Source: Bog-473 sp963838835
Lineage (GTDB): Bacteria > Actinomycetota > Acidimicrobiia > Acidimicrobiales > RAAP-2
Direction: 5' to 3'
NCBI GenBank assembly: GCA_963838835.1
Contig: CAWITA010000019.1
Coordinates: forward strand, 1 to 64,000
Length of the DNA: 64,000 nucleotides
Within the stretch, counting starts at the first letter, position 1. Every line of letters starts with the position of its first letter. Below are positions 52,689-61,172 of the stretch, piece by piece. The notes under the pieces are model-generated. The model was not told where the DNA came from and did not search any database. It worked only from the letters and a program-made list of their open reading frames with translations. A program made the translations under genes and the position numbers.

Positions 52689-52769
52689 CAAGCGCAAGGC
52701 TGCCAACTGCGACCGATGGTCGAGGAGGCCGGTCCGGCATGCCCGACAACCCGAGCTTGGACCGGTTCC
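52657..52769. repeat. Dispersed ~110-bp repeat, copy 2
   Basis: Covers the last codons and stop of the SnoaL-like gene and about 80 bases beyond; matches 29231-29341 at roughly 80%. Confidence 0.75.
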
Positions 52770-52986
52770 GAAATATTCGATTACGCGCCCGTCAGCCCTC
52801 TGATCCGTCCTTCTCAAGGCCGGAAATGTTCGGCGATCCGCTGGCATCGGTATCCCACAACGCGCGGCCATTGGCCGAAGGGGGCCCTCAGGGTGCCTGA
52901 TTCGCAGGGTGTCACCCCCATCCACGGCATACTGGAGTCCGCATTCAGCACACTCAGACTGCGATCGGCTACGACCCGAACGCCGG

Positions 52987-53830
52987 CTACTTGCCTTGGT
53001 AGACGGGGCTTCGTTCTTCCGCCTCAGCCTTGCGACCCTCGACAAAGTCCTCGGTGTGGAAGAGCCCGCCAAATTGCTCATTGAGCTTGGCGAAGGCCGC
53101 CGCATCGCCTTCGTCGATCGAGAGGTGCGCGGACTCCAGCGTGGTCTTGATGCCGAGTGGGCCGCACGCGGCGATCTTGTGGGCCAGCCCGATCCCCGCT
53201 TCCAACGCCTTGGCTGGGTTGGGGGCGATCTCCTGGATCACGCCCATGCGGTAGGCCTCCGCGGCGCCCCACTGGTCGCCGGTCAGCATGTAGCGCATGG
53301 CGTTGCCCCATCCCGCTTCCCGCGGAAAACGGATGGTCGAGCCGCCGCCAGGAAATCGTCCGTGCGTGTTCTCGTCCTGGCCAAAGCGCACGTCGGCGCT
53401 GGCTACCCGGATGTCAGCCACCAGATGGAGTTCGTGGCCCATGTTCCAGGTATCGCCATGGGACAACGGCGATCAGGGGCTTGCTGAGCTTTTGTGTCCG
53501 GGCGAAGGGATCGAGCATGTCATCTCTAATCGCAAAGGGCTTGCCGGTCTTGGCCAGGGGCGCGAAGGCGTCCACGTCGATGCCGCGCGAGAAGTTGTCG
53601 CCGTGGCCGAAGAACACTGCCGCCCGCAGGCTCGGGTCGTTGTCGAAGTCGTAGTACGCCTCGGCCACAGCTCCATAACCGTTTCGATCCCGAGGCTTTC
53701 TTCGGTCTCGCCAAGCCCGATTGACCCCGATCAGGACGATCTCGTCCCGTCGCTCGACCGTGATCTTGGCCTCGGACGAGCGCGGAATGTCGACCAAGCG
53801 GCCTTTGTCGTTGAGCGTGGTAACGGCCAT
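52987..53830 (-). pseudogene. Enoyl-CoA hydratase/isomerase (crotonase) family, frameshifted
   Basis: The first frame from 53830 gives ITVERRDEIVLIGVNRAWRD, LRAAVFFGHGDNFSRGIDVD and KLSKPLIAVV. Near 53455 an extra C in GTCCCATGG shifts the frame; the second frame continues HGDTWNMGHELHLVADIRVA, RFGQDENTHGRFPGGGSTIR and LTGDQWGAAEAYRMGVIQEI. These are the oxyanion-hole strands (FSRGID and the NMG loop) and C-terminal trimer helices of a crotonase. About 280 residues restored. The second acidic catalytic residue position holds EN in QDENTHG. A CoA-ester hydratase or isomerase. Confidence 0.85.
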
Positions 53831-54015
53831 CTGACACCTCGTTGAGCGATGGATTGACGAGCGTGTCGGCTTAGATAGTCGTGCCGCAGATGGCTTGAGT
53901 GACGGTCCGAACTCGCTCGGCGGGCATTGTTATCTCAGTTCGTGTTCCGGTTCGCTGAACCTCACGTCCTCGCCTCGAACCGGGGTAGCGGACACCCTCC
54001 GCTCGGAAGGCTGTG

Positions 54016-54423
54016 CTATGCGTCCTGAAGCGAAGGGGAGTAGCAGACGGCCACGAGCAACCCCTCCGGGCTCAGAACCCGAGCGGTGACCTGACCCCAG
54101 GGTTCCGTGCGAGCGCCGTGGATGAGGTGGTAGCCCTTGGTCGTGAGCTCGGCTGCAGCAGTTGCCACGTCGGCGACTTCGAATTCGATGCTGGCTTGGG
54201 GCACTGGGATCTCGCCGGGCCATTCGGTGGTTCCGAAGCAGGCAGTCGCCGCTTCGGAGAGGGGCCAGAGGCCGAAGTGTTTTGTCCCTTCAAGCTGATG
54301 AGTGAACCGGTAATCGCCCTCTTGGCCCTCGAAGCCTAAGCCCAATGCGTCCGCGTAGAAGGACCGGGAGGCCTCGGCGTCTCGCACGATCGGGGCGATG
54401 CTCGTTACAAATTGCACCTCCAT
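54016..54423 (-). CDS. VOC (glyoxalase/bleomycin-resistance) family protein
   Basis: A 135-residue VOC protein: FVTSIAPIVRDAEASRSFYA, DALGLGFEG, EGTKHFGLWPLSEAATACFG and a second module ASIEFEVADVATAAAELTTK, GYHLIHGARTEPWGQVTARV, LSPEGLLVAVCYSP. Only some metal-ligand positions (HFGLW, Glu in EF) match, so a binding rather than catalytic role is possible. The ATG at 54423 has GGAGG upstream; a longer frame to 54531 is not family-like. Confidence 0.85.
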   Translation of the reverse strand: MEVQFVTSIAPIVRDAEASRSFYADALGLGFEGQEGDYRFTHQLEGTKHFGLWPLSEAATACFGTTEWPGEIPVPQASIEFEVADVATAAAELTTKGYHLIHGARTEPWGQVTARVLSPEGLLVAVCYSPSLQDA

Positions 54424-54796
54424 CAGCCTGCACCTCCGCGATGAGTTGCTGTCAGTTCTTCCGTGCTGTCCATACCCCCGCGGTTCGAAATCTTTCCTTT
54501 GCCAGGGACTCGGCCGGGTCATTGCAACCATGGTCGAGGGGTTGCTTCAACATAGTCCGGAGCGTCCCGCCCATCCTGATGCGAGAGGGGCACCGAGGGA
54601 GGACTAAGGCGAGGGCCATTCGACCAGATGCTTGAGCGATGAGGTCTCAAGCATGCCGAAGGTCACCTCGTCGTCCAGCGGTAGCGGACCCCGGCCTGGG
54701 CCAGCACTGGAAACTCGGGCATCTCCGGTTGGAGGATGTCAAAGATCGAGATCGCCGTCCACGGGGGCAGGGCTCGTACGTGGATACCATGACCCC
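54424..54796. other. Intergenic, no gene seen
   Basis: No supported gene. Several open frames are compositional. Confidence 0.45.
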
Positions 54797-55032
54797 ATGT
54801 CGGGACGCATCCTGAACGCGAACGCCGGGAATGCAGTTCTCGATGGTGGTCCCTTGGACGGGCGGGAGCATCGAGTGGAACCCGATGCTGTCGAGCTTCT
54901 CGTCGTGATGAGGACGGATCCAGGTATCTCTACGTCGCGTGCGAGAGAGTCCAGAAACTGCCCGATGGACAAGTGGTGCCCGTCTTTGAGTATCGGGGAC
55001 GGCATTACCCACTCCGTTCTTCTGGCAGCTAA
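54797..55032 (+). pseudogene. Small conserved protein with a one-base frameshift
   Basis: The first frame gives GNAVLDGGPLDGREHRVEPD and AVELLVVM; the second frame, from about 54912, gives EDGSRYLYVACERVQKLPDG and VVPVFEYRGRHYPL. Restoring one G (ATGGAGGAC) makes a ~78-residue protein of a small family that opens with GGPLDG and ends in an EYRG motif; it occurs in actinobacteria and phages, function unknown. Confidence 0.55.
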
Positions 55033-55385
55033 GCCGTCCACCGGCCCGGCGGTTTCTCGTCAGCGTCTACGGCAGCCGAGTCTTCTGCGAGAAGTGTTCG
55101 AGCACTTCACCGACCGAGCGCGCCGGGTGCTCGTTCTGGTGCAGGCAGAAGTGCGCCTTGTCGATCAAAAGCTTCGTTGGTGCCGAACACGCGGGCGTGC
55201 GCCGCAACAGCGGCGTTTCGGGATAGGCGTTTCGGGGTAGCCAACACACGGTGCCGGCCGTCTGGCTCTTCGGCGGTTCGCGCTGCTGTCGAGACCTCTT
55301 CGATGGTGGCCGGATGCTCTAACCGTTGGGCGCTGGGCACGGCTCGTGTTCGGAGCCACCGAACTTAGGGAGGATTGGGGAGGTC
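55033..55385. other. Intergenic, no gene supported
   Basis: A minus-strand stretch near 55067-55160 (ARSVGEVLEHFSQ) looks protein-like but has no start or domain I can name. The right end carries GGGAGGATTGGGGAGG, the ribosome site of the next gene. Confidence 0.4.
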
Positions 55386-57113
55386 ATGAGAATGCGTGGT
55401 TCGAGACTAGCTTTACTCGTATCTGGTGCGGTGATGGCGCTCGCGGTACCGGTGACGGCGCTGGGTGTTGGGTCCGGTCCCGTCGGGGCAGCTATAACCA
55501 ACGCGTGCAGTTTCGGGCAGTACCCGAACTCGCCGGGGGGTCAGAGCCAACTCCAGGTGAACTGCACCTTCACGAATACGGGCTCGTCGTCGAACGAGAC
55601 CGTCGAGGATTTCCCTCAGGCCGTCTGGCACGACGGTGCCGCGTGGCAGGCCACCGGCGGTACGACGACCTCGGGAAGTCCGACGGTCACCGTGACCAGC
55701 GGACACTTCAACGCGGCGACCGACATCAACGACACCGTCTCGGGCACGGACATCGCACCTGATTCGTTCGTCATCGCGGTGAACAGTGCCACCTCCATCA
55801 CGCTGAACCACAACGCGACCGGTTCCAAGACGGGCGTCACGCTCACCATCAACAACTCCACCACGCGTTCCGTGACCGATGGCGTGACCACGAAGAGCAG
55901 CACCACCATCACCTCGGCGACTGCCCACTTCACCGCTGCCGACGTGGGCCGGATCGTGACGGGGACCAACCTACCTCTGTACGACAAGATCGCATCGGTG
56001 ACCAACGCTACGACCGCGGTGCTCACCACCGCGGCGACCGCGGCCGGGACGGCACAGAGTCTGACCATCGGCGCCAACGAGCAGGTCTCGTCCACCCGTG
56101 AGGTGACGGACGCCAGCATCACCTCGGGCAGCACCACGCTGTCTTCGGCCAGCGCCCACTTCCAGGCCTCCGACCTCCAGCTGCCCGTGACGGGCTGCGG
56201 GATCCCCACGGGGACCTACATCAAGACGGTGACCAATGCGTCCAGCGTTGTGCTGTCTCAAGCGGCCACGGTCACTCGGCCCTTCGCGGTCACCAACGGC
56301 GTGACCACGAGTGGCTCCACGACGGTTACTTCGGCTACGGCTGGTTTCAGCGCTGCCTGTGACACGGACAAGGGCATCAGCGGGACGGGCATTCCGGCCG
56401 GCTCCTACATCAAGACGGTGACCAACGCGACGACGATCACTATTTCGGCAAAGGCGACAGCGACGGCCACTGGCGTGAGCTTGACCGAGACGCCTGGTGC
56501 CACGGAGGTGATCGGGCTCCCGTCCGCAACGGCGCCGGCGAACGATGACGCGGTATCCACCATCGGGACGACGCTGACGCTTAACCCGACCCTGGTGAAG
56601 GGCGTGCAGCCCTGCGCCGCCGGGGAACCGGAGGGTGAGACTATCGAGGGCGGTTGGTACAATCCTGGCGACTACCAGGCCAACTCGCTGGCGCTCGCGC
56701 CGACAGATCTCCCGACTGACACAATCGGGGAGATCCTCTACCCGACATCAGTCATTTCCTTCGCCGGCTACGTCGTTAACGAGGCTGCCAACACAACCGG
56801 TGAGCTGGACACCGCTGCGCACACAGACATCATCCTGCCGTTCGTGCCAACCGGCCTGGCGCTATGCTCGACCCCGGCGCTTGGTATCGGCTCGTCGTTC
56901 GCCTTCAACGGTTCGACTCTGGCGCAGCAGAAGGTCGCGACGGGCACCGGCACGCCGAGCACCGCTGCCGTGCGCGGCATCGGGAATCTGGGGAGTGGCG
57001 TCTCCACGAAGACCGGCACCGCATACCTCATCAACGGGAAGGGTTCATCGCCGTACAGCGGCAACTGCACCACCAACTTCCCAGCCGCCATCGCCGACGC
57101 ACCTTGCAGCTGA
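55386..57113 (+). CDS. Large secreted repeat protein
   Basis: A 575-residue exported protein. Signal peptide LALLVSGAVMALAVPVTALG, cleavage near VGA. Then come four Thr/Ser-rich beta repeats of 55-70 residues with the pattern TTSGSPTVTVTSGHF-AATDINDTVSGTDIAP-SFVIAVNSATSITLNHNATG; the third and fourth read GCGIPTGTYIKTVTNASSVV and GTGIPAGSYIKTVTNATTIT. The same module occurs in phage tail and actinobacterial surface proteins and probably forms stalk-like beta sandwiches. The last 190 residues are a separate domain with cysteines (VQPCAAGEPEGE, LALCSTPALG, SGNCTTNFP). Strong ribosome site. A perfect hairpin follows at 57187. Confidence 0.8.
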   Translation: MRMRGSRLALLVSGAVMALAVPVTALGVGSGPVGAAITNACSFGQYPNSPGGQSQLQVNCTFTNTGSSSNETVEDFPQAVWHDGAAWQATGGTTTSGSPTVTVTSGHFNAATDINDTVSGTDIAPDSFVIAVNSATSITLNHNATGSKTGVTLTINNSTTRSVTDGVTTKSSTTITSATAHFTAADVGRIVTGTNLPLYDKIASVTNATTAVLTTAATAAGTAQSLTIGANEQVSSTREVTDASITSGSTTLSSASAHFQASDLQLPVTGCGIPTGTYIKTVTNASSVVLSQAATVTRPFAVTNGVTTSGSTTVTSATAGFSAACDTDKGISGTGIPAGSYIKTVTNATTITISAKATATATGVSLTETPGATEVIGLPSATAPANDDAVSTIGTTLTLNPTLVKGVQPCAAGEPEGETIEGGWYNPGDYQANSLALAPTDLPTDTIGEILYPTSVISFAGYVVNEAANTTGELDTAAHTDIILPFVPTGLALCSTPALGIGSSFAFNGSTLAQQKVATGTGTPSTAAVRGIGNLGSGVSTKTGTAYLINGKGSSPYSGNCTTNFPAAIADAPCS

Positions 57114-57186
57114 GGAAGAGAAGGCCGATGCGCTGACCCTCCCCACCCGTCAATCTCTGGAGACGTGGTCGGGGTATCGGTGAACT

Positions 57187-57223
57187 GAACAGGGGAGCGG
57201 GACTCGAACCCGCTCCCCTGTTC
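57187..57223 (+). terminator. Perfect 15-bp hairpin, terminator of the repeat-protein gene
   Basis: GAACAGGGGAGCGGG pairs without mismatch with CCCGCTCCCCTGTTC around a 7-base loop ACTCGAA, and GCCGTTTT follows. It is 73 bases after the stop. On the minus strand the loop is TTCGAGT, the canonical tRNA T loop, discussed in the findings. Confidence 0.85.
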
Positions 57224-58000
57224 GCCGTTTTGGGCGCGACGGCCAGATGGGTCTGAGCCAGACGACTGCCCACCGTCGCGTCGCACATCCCCAACCCGCT
57301 CGTCCGCCCGTTCAGCTCCGAGCGACGGGCTGCGTTGGGCGTCCCGTCGGCGAGTCCCTGTCACGAGGAGTCGACGTTTTGGAACGCTGTGGGGGACCCC
57401 TGACGGGGCAGCCAAGACGACAAATAGGACGTGGCCAAGACGGGTGTAGCCGTCGGCACCGGCAAGCTCCTCTCTCACGGCCCAGCTGCCACGCCATGAC
57501 TGACCCGAACCGGCGCGGCTTCGGGGCATACGCCGCTGAGCTGCGTTCCCTCGCGGTTCCCAGGTGGACACCCCAACGACGCGTTCGGAGTCGTCCGCCC
57601 TGCTTCCTGGATCCCTGCAGAACCCCCGGCCCGTCGGCTGCACCGCCGCCGAGGCGCCTACCTGCCGTCGCAAAAGGACGCGATCTTGGTGGTGACGACC
57701 TTCCAGCCGAGTGCATGCGACCGTCAGGGGAACTAGGGCAACGCGTGTGACGTGCTCTCACCCGGCAGCGAAGACCTGGCTCGGCGCAATGCTCCACTAT
57801 CGAGCCCCGCGCAACTGGAGACCGGATGCACGCCAGGAGAGTGCCCGTCTCCGCGGTGCGCGTCTGAGGTCGGACTCGAACCGACGACCACGTATGCGAG
57901 GCGCTTCAATGTGTGGTCCCGCGGTTGGGGTCATACAATCCACCCGGAACCGCGGGTCTGAGGCGCTATGGAGCTTCGCAAATCAACAGCAGGTGTCCAC
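57224..58000. other. Intergenic, holds a tRNA T-arm fragment but no gene
   Basis: About 780 bases. The only feature I can support is the T-arm-like piece at 57860-57890. Open frames here contain EVGLEPTT or SDSNRRP-type strings, which are known artefacts of reading across tRNA T arms. Confidence 0.5.
57860..57890 (-). other. tRNA 3' fragment (T arm)
   Basis: On the minus strand GTCGG / TTCGAGT / CCGAC (57885-57869) is a perfect T arm, preceded by GTGGTC like a variable loop and followed by CTCAGAC. No matching 5' acceptor, D arm or CCA is found, so it is a remnant, perhaps an old attachment site. Confidence 0.6.
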
Positions 58001-58774
58001 TCAGTCCGGCCAGGCTCGTCTCCCCTCGACCAGCCGGGCCACGTCCAAAATCGTCTCTCGGTCAACGGGAGAATCCCACCGATCTTGCGAGAAGGGCAGC
58101 CAGCCAGGCAGTCCCTCCAAGCCCACCAGCTCGTGCACCGTGAGCCCGGCTCCATCGGCTTCCGTGCGCAGCTCGCTTGGATGGTGGAAGTACGCCGTCG
58201 TGAACCATCCCGGCTGGCGATCCGGGTTGTCGTGCCTTCCTGTGGCGAGATCCCGGTAGACGACGTCTCGGAACTCGGGGTCGAACAGGTATCCCTTGCT
58301 GATTCCGTCAAAGAGTGATGCAAACCGACTGATGGCGGCGCCGACCACGATTCCCCCCGGTCGTACGACCCGTCGAGCTTCCTGCCAAACCTTCAGGCGA
58401 TCACTCGGATCCTGGAGATGGTAGAGCGGTCCCATCAAAAGAACGGCGTCGAAGCTGGCGGATTCGGCGTGAAGCGAGCGGGCATCTCCCTGCTCGACCT
58501 CAACGCCGAGAGGGCCCAGTGACGATCGCGCAATGTCGACGTGTCGAGGGGATAAGTCGATGAGCGTGACCTTGTAGCCCGCCTCTGCCAGCCACCGTGA
58601 GTGGATCCCTGTCGCACCACCCACATCGAGGACCCGTGCGGGACAGGAGGGTAGATGGCGTCGAAGGACCTCCTGGGTTCGAGCGAGCTCGATTTGGCCT
58701 CTTCCTATCAGAAGTCGGTTCTCCTCCTCGACGGAGTCGTAATGGAGGAGAACTTCATCGCTCTCTTCGCTCAC
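58001..58774 (-). CDS. Class I SAM-dependent methyltransferase
   Basis: A 257-residue methyltransferase: RVLDVGGATGIHSRWLAEAG (motif I), VTLIDLSPRHVDIARSS, VEQGDARSLHAESASFDAVL, LMGPLYHLQDPSDRLKVWQE, ARRVVRPGGIVVGAAISR. The MGPLYHL motif and the large C-terminal lid (DLATGRHDNPDR, GWFTTAYFHHPSELR) mark a known group of small-molecule methyltransferases. The start is uncertain: GTG 58774 or a TTG six codons earlier. The gene is transcribed away from the GNAT gene. Confidence 0.88.
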   Translation of the reverse strand: MSEESDEVLLHYDSVEEENRLLIGRGQIELARTQEVLRRHLPSCPARVLDVGGATGIHSRWLAEAGYKVTLIDLSPRHVDIARSSLGPLGVEVEQGDARSLHAESASFDAVLLMGPLYHLQDPSDRLKVWQEARRVVRPGGIVVGAAISRFASLFDGISKGYLFDPEFRDVVYRDLATGRHDNPDRQPGWFTTAYFHHPSELRTEADGAGLTVHELVGLEGLPGWLPFSQDRWDSPVDRETILDVARLVEGRRAWPD

Positions 58775-59094
58775 AGTCCTAATGTAAGGCAAGAGACGTT
58801 CGCCGACCGGGACGATTCCAACGCCCTGCGTTTGACCCGAGCCCTGCCTCCGTCGCTTCTAGCCGAAGCCACGACGATGTCGGGCCGCCCCTGGGTAGAC
58901 GAGGTCGATGCCAGGTACCGGCCCAACGGAGCTGGCCGCACGAGAAACGATCCGTCCGAACACGCGAAGCATCCAACTTCCGCTGTACGATTGCGCTGCT
59001 CATCCAGAGCGACCTGAGGGACCTGGCCCTTTGATGGTCCGACACCCGGCCTTTCTTCGGCACGGTGCTAACGCCAGGATCGATGAGGAGTGGC

Positions 59095-59652
59095 ATGACG
59101 GGCGAACCGCAGGTGTTGTTCCGCGTTGGCGTTGCCGCCGACTCGTCCAGCGTGGCCGCGCTCCATGCTGATAGCTGGCGTCGCCACTACCGGGGTGCGT
59201 ATTCCGATGCGTACCTGGACGGCGACGTCGTCGCCGATCGTTTGGGGGTGTGGGCTGGTCGGATGGCGCAGCTTCGAGAGGAGCAATGCACCATCGTGGC
59301 CGAGGAAGCAGGACGGCTCGTGGGATTCATTCACGCCGTCCTCGACGCCGATCCGGTCTGGGGAGCCCTTATAGACAATCTGCACGTGACAACTGGGCGC
59401 AAGCGGCGGGGGATCGGCTCTGCCTTGCTCGGAAAAGCAGCTCGGTTCGTGGTCGAACGCAGGCCGTCGTCTGGGATGTTTTTGTGGGTCCTGGAGCAGA
59501 ACGTGGCTGCGCAAGCGTTCTACGCAGCCAGGGGCGGCGTGCGTGTCGAACGCGAGCTTGTTGGACCACCGGGTGGCGACCCAACGCGCCTCAATGGCCA
59601 TCCCGCGAAACTTCGCTATGCATGGTCACATCCAGGTTTCCTGGCGAAGTGA
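59095..59652 (+). CDS. GNAT-family N-acetyltransferase
   Basis: A 185-residue acetyltransferase. N-terminal strand-helix FRVGVAADSSSVAALHADSW, then CTIVAEEAGRLVGFIHAVL, strand 4 GALIDNLHVTTGRKRRGIGS with the acetyl-CoA pyrophosphate loop RKRRGIGSALL, and FLWVLEQNVAAQAFYAARGG. The ATG at 59095 has GATGAGGAG upstream. The acceptor is unknown; this group includes L-amino-acid and aminoglycoside-like acetylating enzymes. Confidence 0.92.
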   Translation: MTGEPQVLFRVGVAADSSSVAALHADSWRRHYRGAYSDAYLDGDVVADRLGVWAGRMAQLREEQCTIVAEEAGRLVGFIHAVLDADPVWGALIDNLHVTTGRKRRGIGSALLGKAARFVVERRPSSGMFLWVLEQNVAAQAFYAARGGVRVERELVGPPGGDPTRLNGHPAKLRYAWSHPGFLAK

Positions 59653-59847
59653 CAGTTCCGGCCGTGGGCCCTGCTTGGGGTCCTCGACGAGACTTCGATC
59701 GGTTCACTCGGCGCTTCATGACGACGACACCGCCGCGTGACCCGGCGCTGTGGCTCCCGGTGCAGACGGCGAGGATGCTCGGAACGCTTCTCGTTGAGCA
59801 CCGCCCGACAAGGGTCACGGTGTCCGCTGTCGTTCAGATCAAGAGGC

Positions 59848-61059
59848 TCACGTCCAGGCGAGGGTGAGGTCTTTCACATGGCGGAGACCGGGGGGGTACT
59901 CGAGCTGTTCATGGCCGGGCTTCAGCCAATACTCGGGAATGCGGCGGTGCCATTCACGCAGCACGATCCGCAACTCGCGTCGGGCCAGGTGCGATCCGAG
60001 ACACCGGTGGACCCCTCCGCCGAAGGCGATATGGGGATTGTTCTCTCGCTCGAGGCGGACCTCGAACGGGTCACCGAACGTGGCGGGATCCACGTCAGCG
60101 GCGCCGTAGCTGACCACGACTGCCGTTCCCTTGGTGACCTTCTGGCCGCCCGGGAGGTCCACGTCCGCCGTGGCAACGCGAGGAACGCCTGCCGGCACGG
60201 GGCTCTCCCATCGGAGAAGCTCTTCGACGGCCGAGGGAATGACGCCAGGGTCCGCCACGATCCGGCGGCGGTGCTCGGGGTGCTGGGCGAGAAACGCGAA
60301 GAAGCACGTCAACGAGTCGCTCACAGTGTCGAGGCCCGCGATCACGAACAGGAACATGATGTCGAGAATTTCCTCGTTGCTCAGCTTGTCACCACCCACC
60401 TCGGCAGCAAGGAAGCGGCTGATGATGTCGAGGCCAGGCTCCTTCTGGCGCCGCTCGATCAGCTCCGTGAAGTAGTCGTAGATGATCTCGCCGCCCCGGT
60501 TGTTCACGGCTTGGCGCTTTTCGACGTCGAAGGCTGCTTCGGGGTCGATCTTCGCGGGGTGCAAGATGTAGTCCCGCATGTCGAGGAACGCGCGCATCTG
60601 ATCCTCGGGCAGACCCAGAAGGCTGAGGAAGATCGAGGATGGGAAGAGTTCGGCGAACTCCTCGGTGAAGTTGCACTCACCGCAGTCGATGAACGCGTCA
60701 ATAAAACCGTTCGCTCGTCGAGTGATCTCCGTCTCCTGCTCCTCCATTCGTCGCGGGGCGAACATCGGGTCCAGTAGCTTGCGGTACTTGGAGTGGTTCG
60801 GCGGGTCGACGTTGAGGGGGATCATGGGCCGGACGTTGCCCATGGACATCTCGACGCGCGATGAGAAGAGCGTGTGATTGCGCAGCACGAATTCGGTGTT
60901 GGTGCGATTGAAGCTCATGACCACGCCCTCAGCCGGCTCGGCGAAGCCCCCCGCCTCCAGGAGCGCCTTGTAGTTCGGTTGCGGTGCCGAGAGCTCGAGC
61001 ATCGCTCCCTCCAGGGCCTGCTGCGTGTTGATCGGAGCCGCGTCCGAATGTTCAGCCAT
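59848..61059 (-). CDS. Cytochrome P450
   Basis: A 403-residue soluble bacterial P450. I-helix LFVIAGLDTVSDSLTCFF with the oxygen-activating AGxDT; K-helix EELLRWESPVPAGVPRVA (ExxR); heme-binding loop HIAFGGGVHRCLGSHLARRE with the cysteine ligand. PLNVDPPNHSKYRKLLDPMF is the C-helix region. It is class I, needing a ferredoxin and reductase that are not local. The ATG at 61059 has AGAGGTG upstream. It is divergent from a Gfo/Idh oxidoreductase, 113 bases apart, so the two may respond to the same signal. Confidence 0.95.
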   Translation of the reverse strand: MAEHSDAAPINTQQALEGAMLELSAPQPNYKALLEAGGFAEPAEGVVMSFNRTNTEFVLRNHTLFSSRVEMSMGNVRPMIPLNVDPPNHSKYRKLLDPMFAPRRMEEQETEITRRANGFIDAFIDCGECNFTEEFAELFPSSIFLSLLGLPEDQMRAFLDMRDYILHPAKIDPEAAFDVEKRQAVNNRGGEIIYDYFTELIERRQKEPGLDIISRFLAAEVGGDKLSNEEILDIMFLFVIAGLDTVSDSLTCFFAFLAQHPEHRRRIVADPGVIPSAVEELLRWESPVPAGVPRVATADVDLPGGQKVTKGTAVVVSYGAADVDPATFGDPFEVRLERENNPHIAFGGGVHRCLGSHLARRELRIVLREWHRRIPEYWLKPGHEQLEYPPGLRHVKDLTLAWT

Positions 61060-61172
61060 TGATCGCACCTCTTGCGAAGTCCCCACCGGATGTGTGTCGC
61101 TCAATAGAGTACCCTAAATTTGAAGAGCGGTAAGGTTCGCCGATCGCAGCCGACTCGAGAAGGGCAAGAAAG

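Noticed and set aside
57860..57945. Complete tRNA gene on the minus strand
   Set aside because: The T arm is perfect, but no D arm, no proper anticodon arm and no matching acceptor strand are present.
57841..57960. Open frames containing EVGLEPTT and SDSNRRP-like strings
   Set aside because: These are well-known false proteins produced by translating across a tRNA T arm; a T arm is indeed present on the minus strand.
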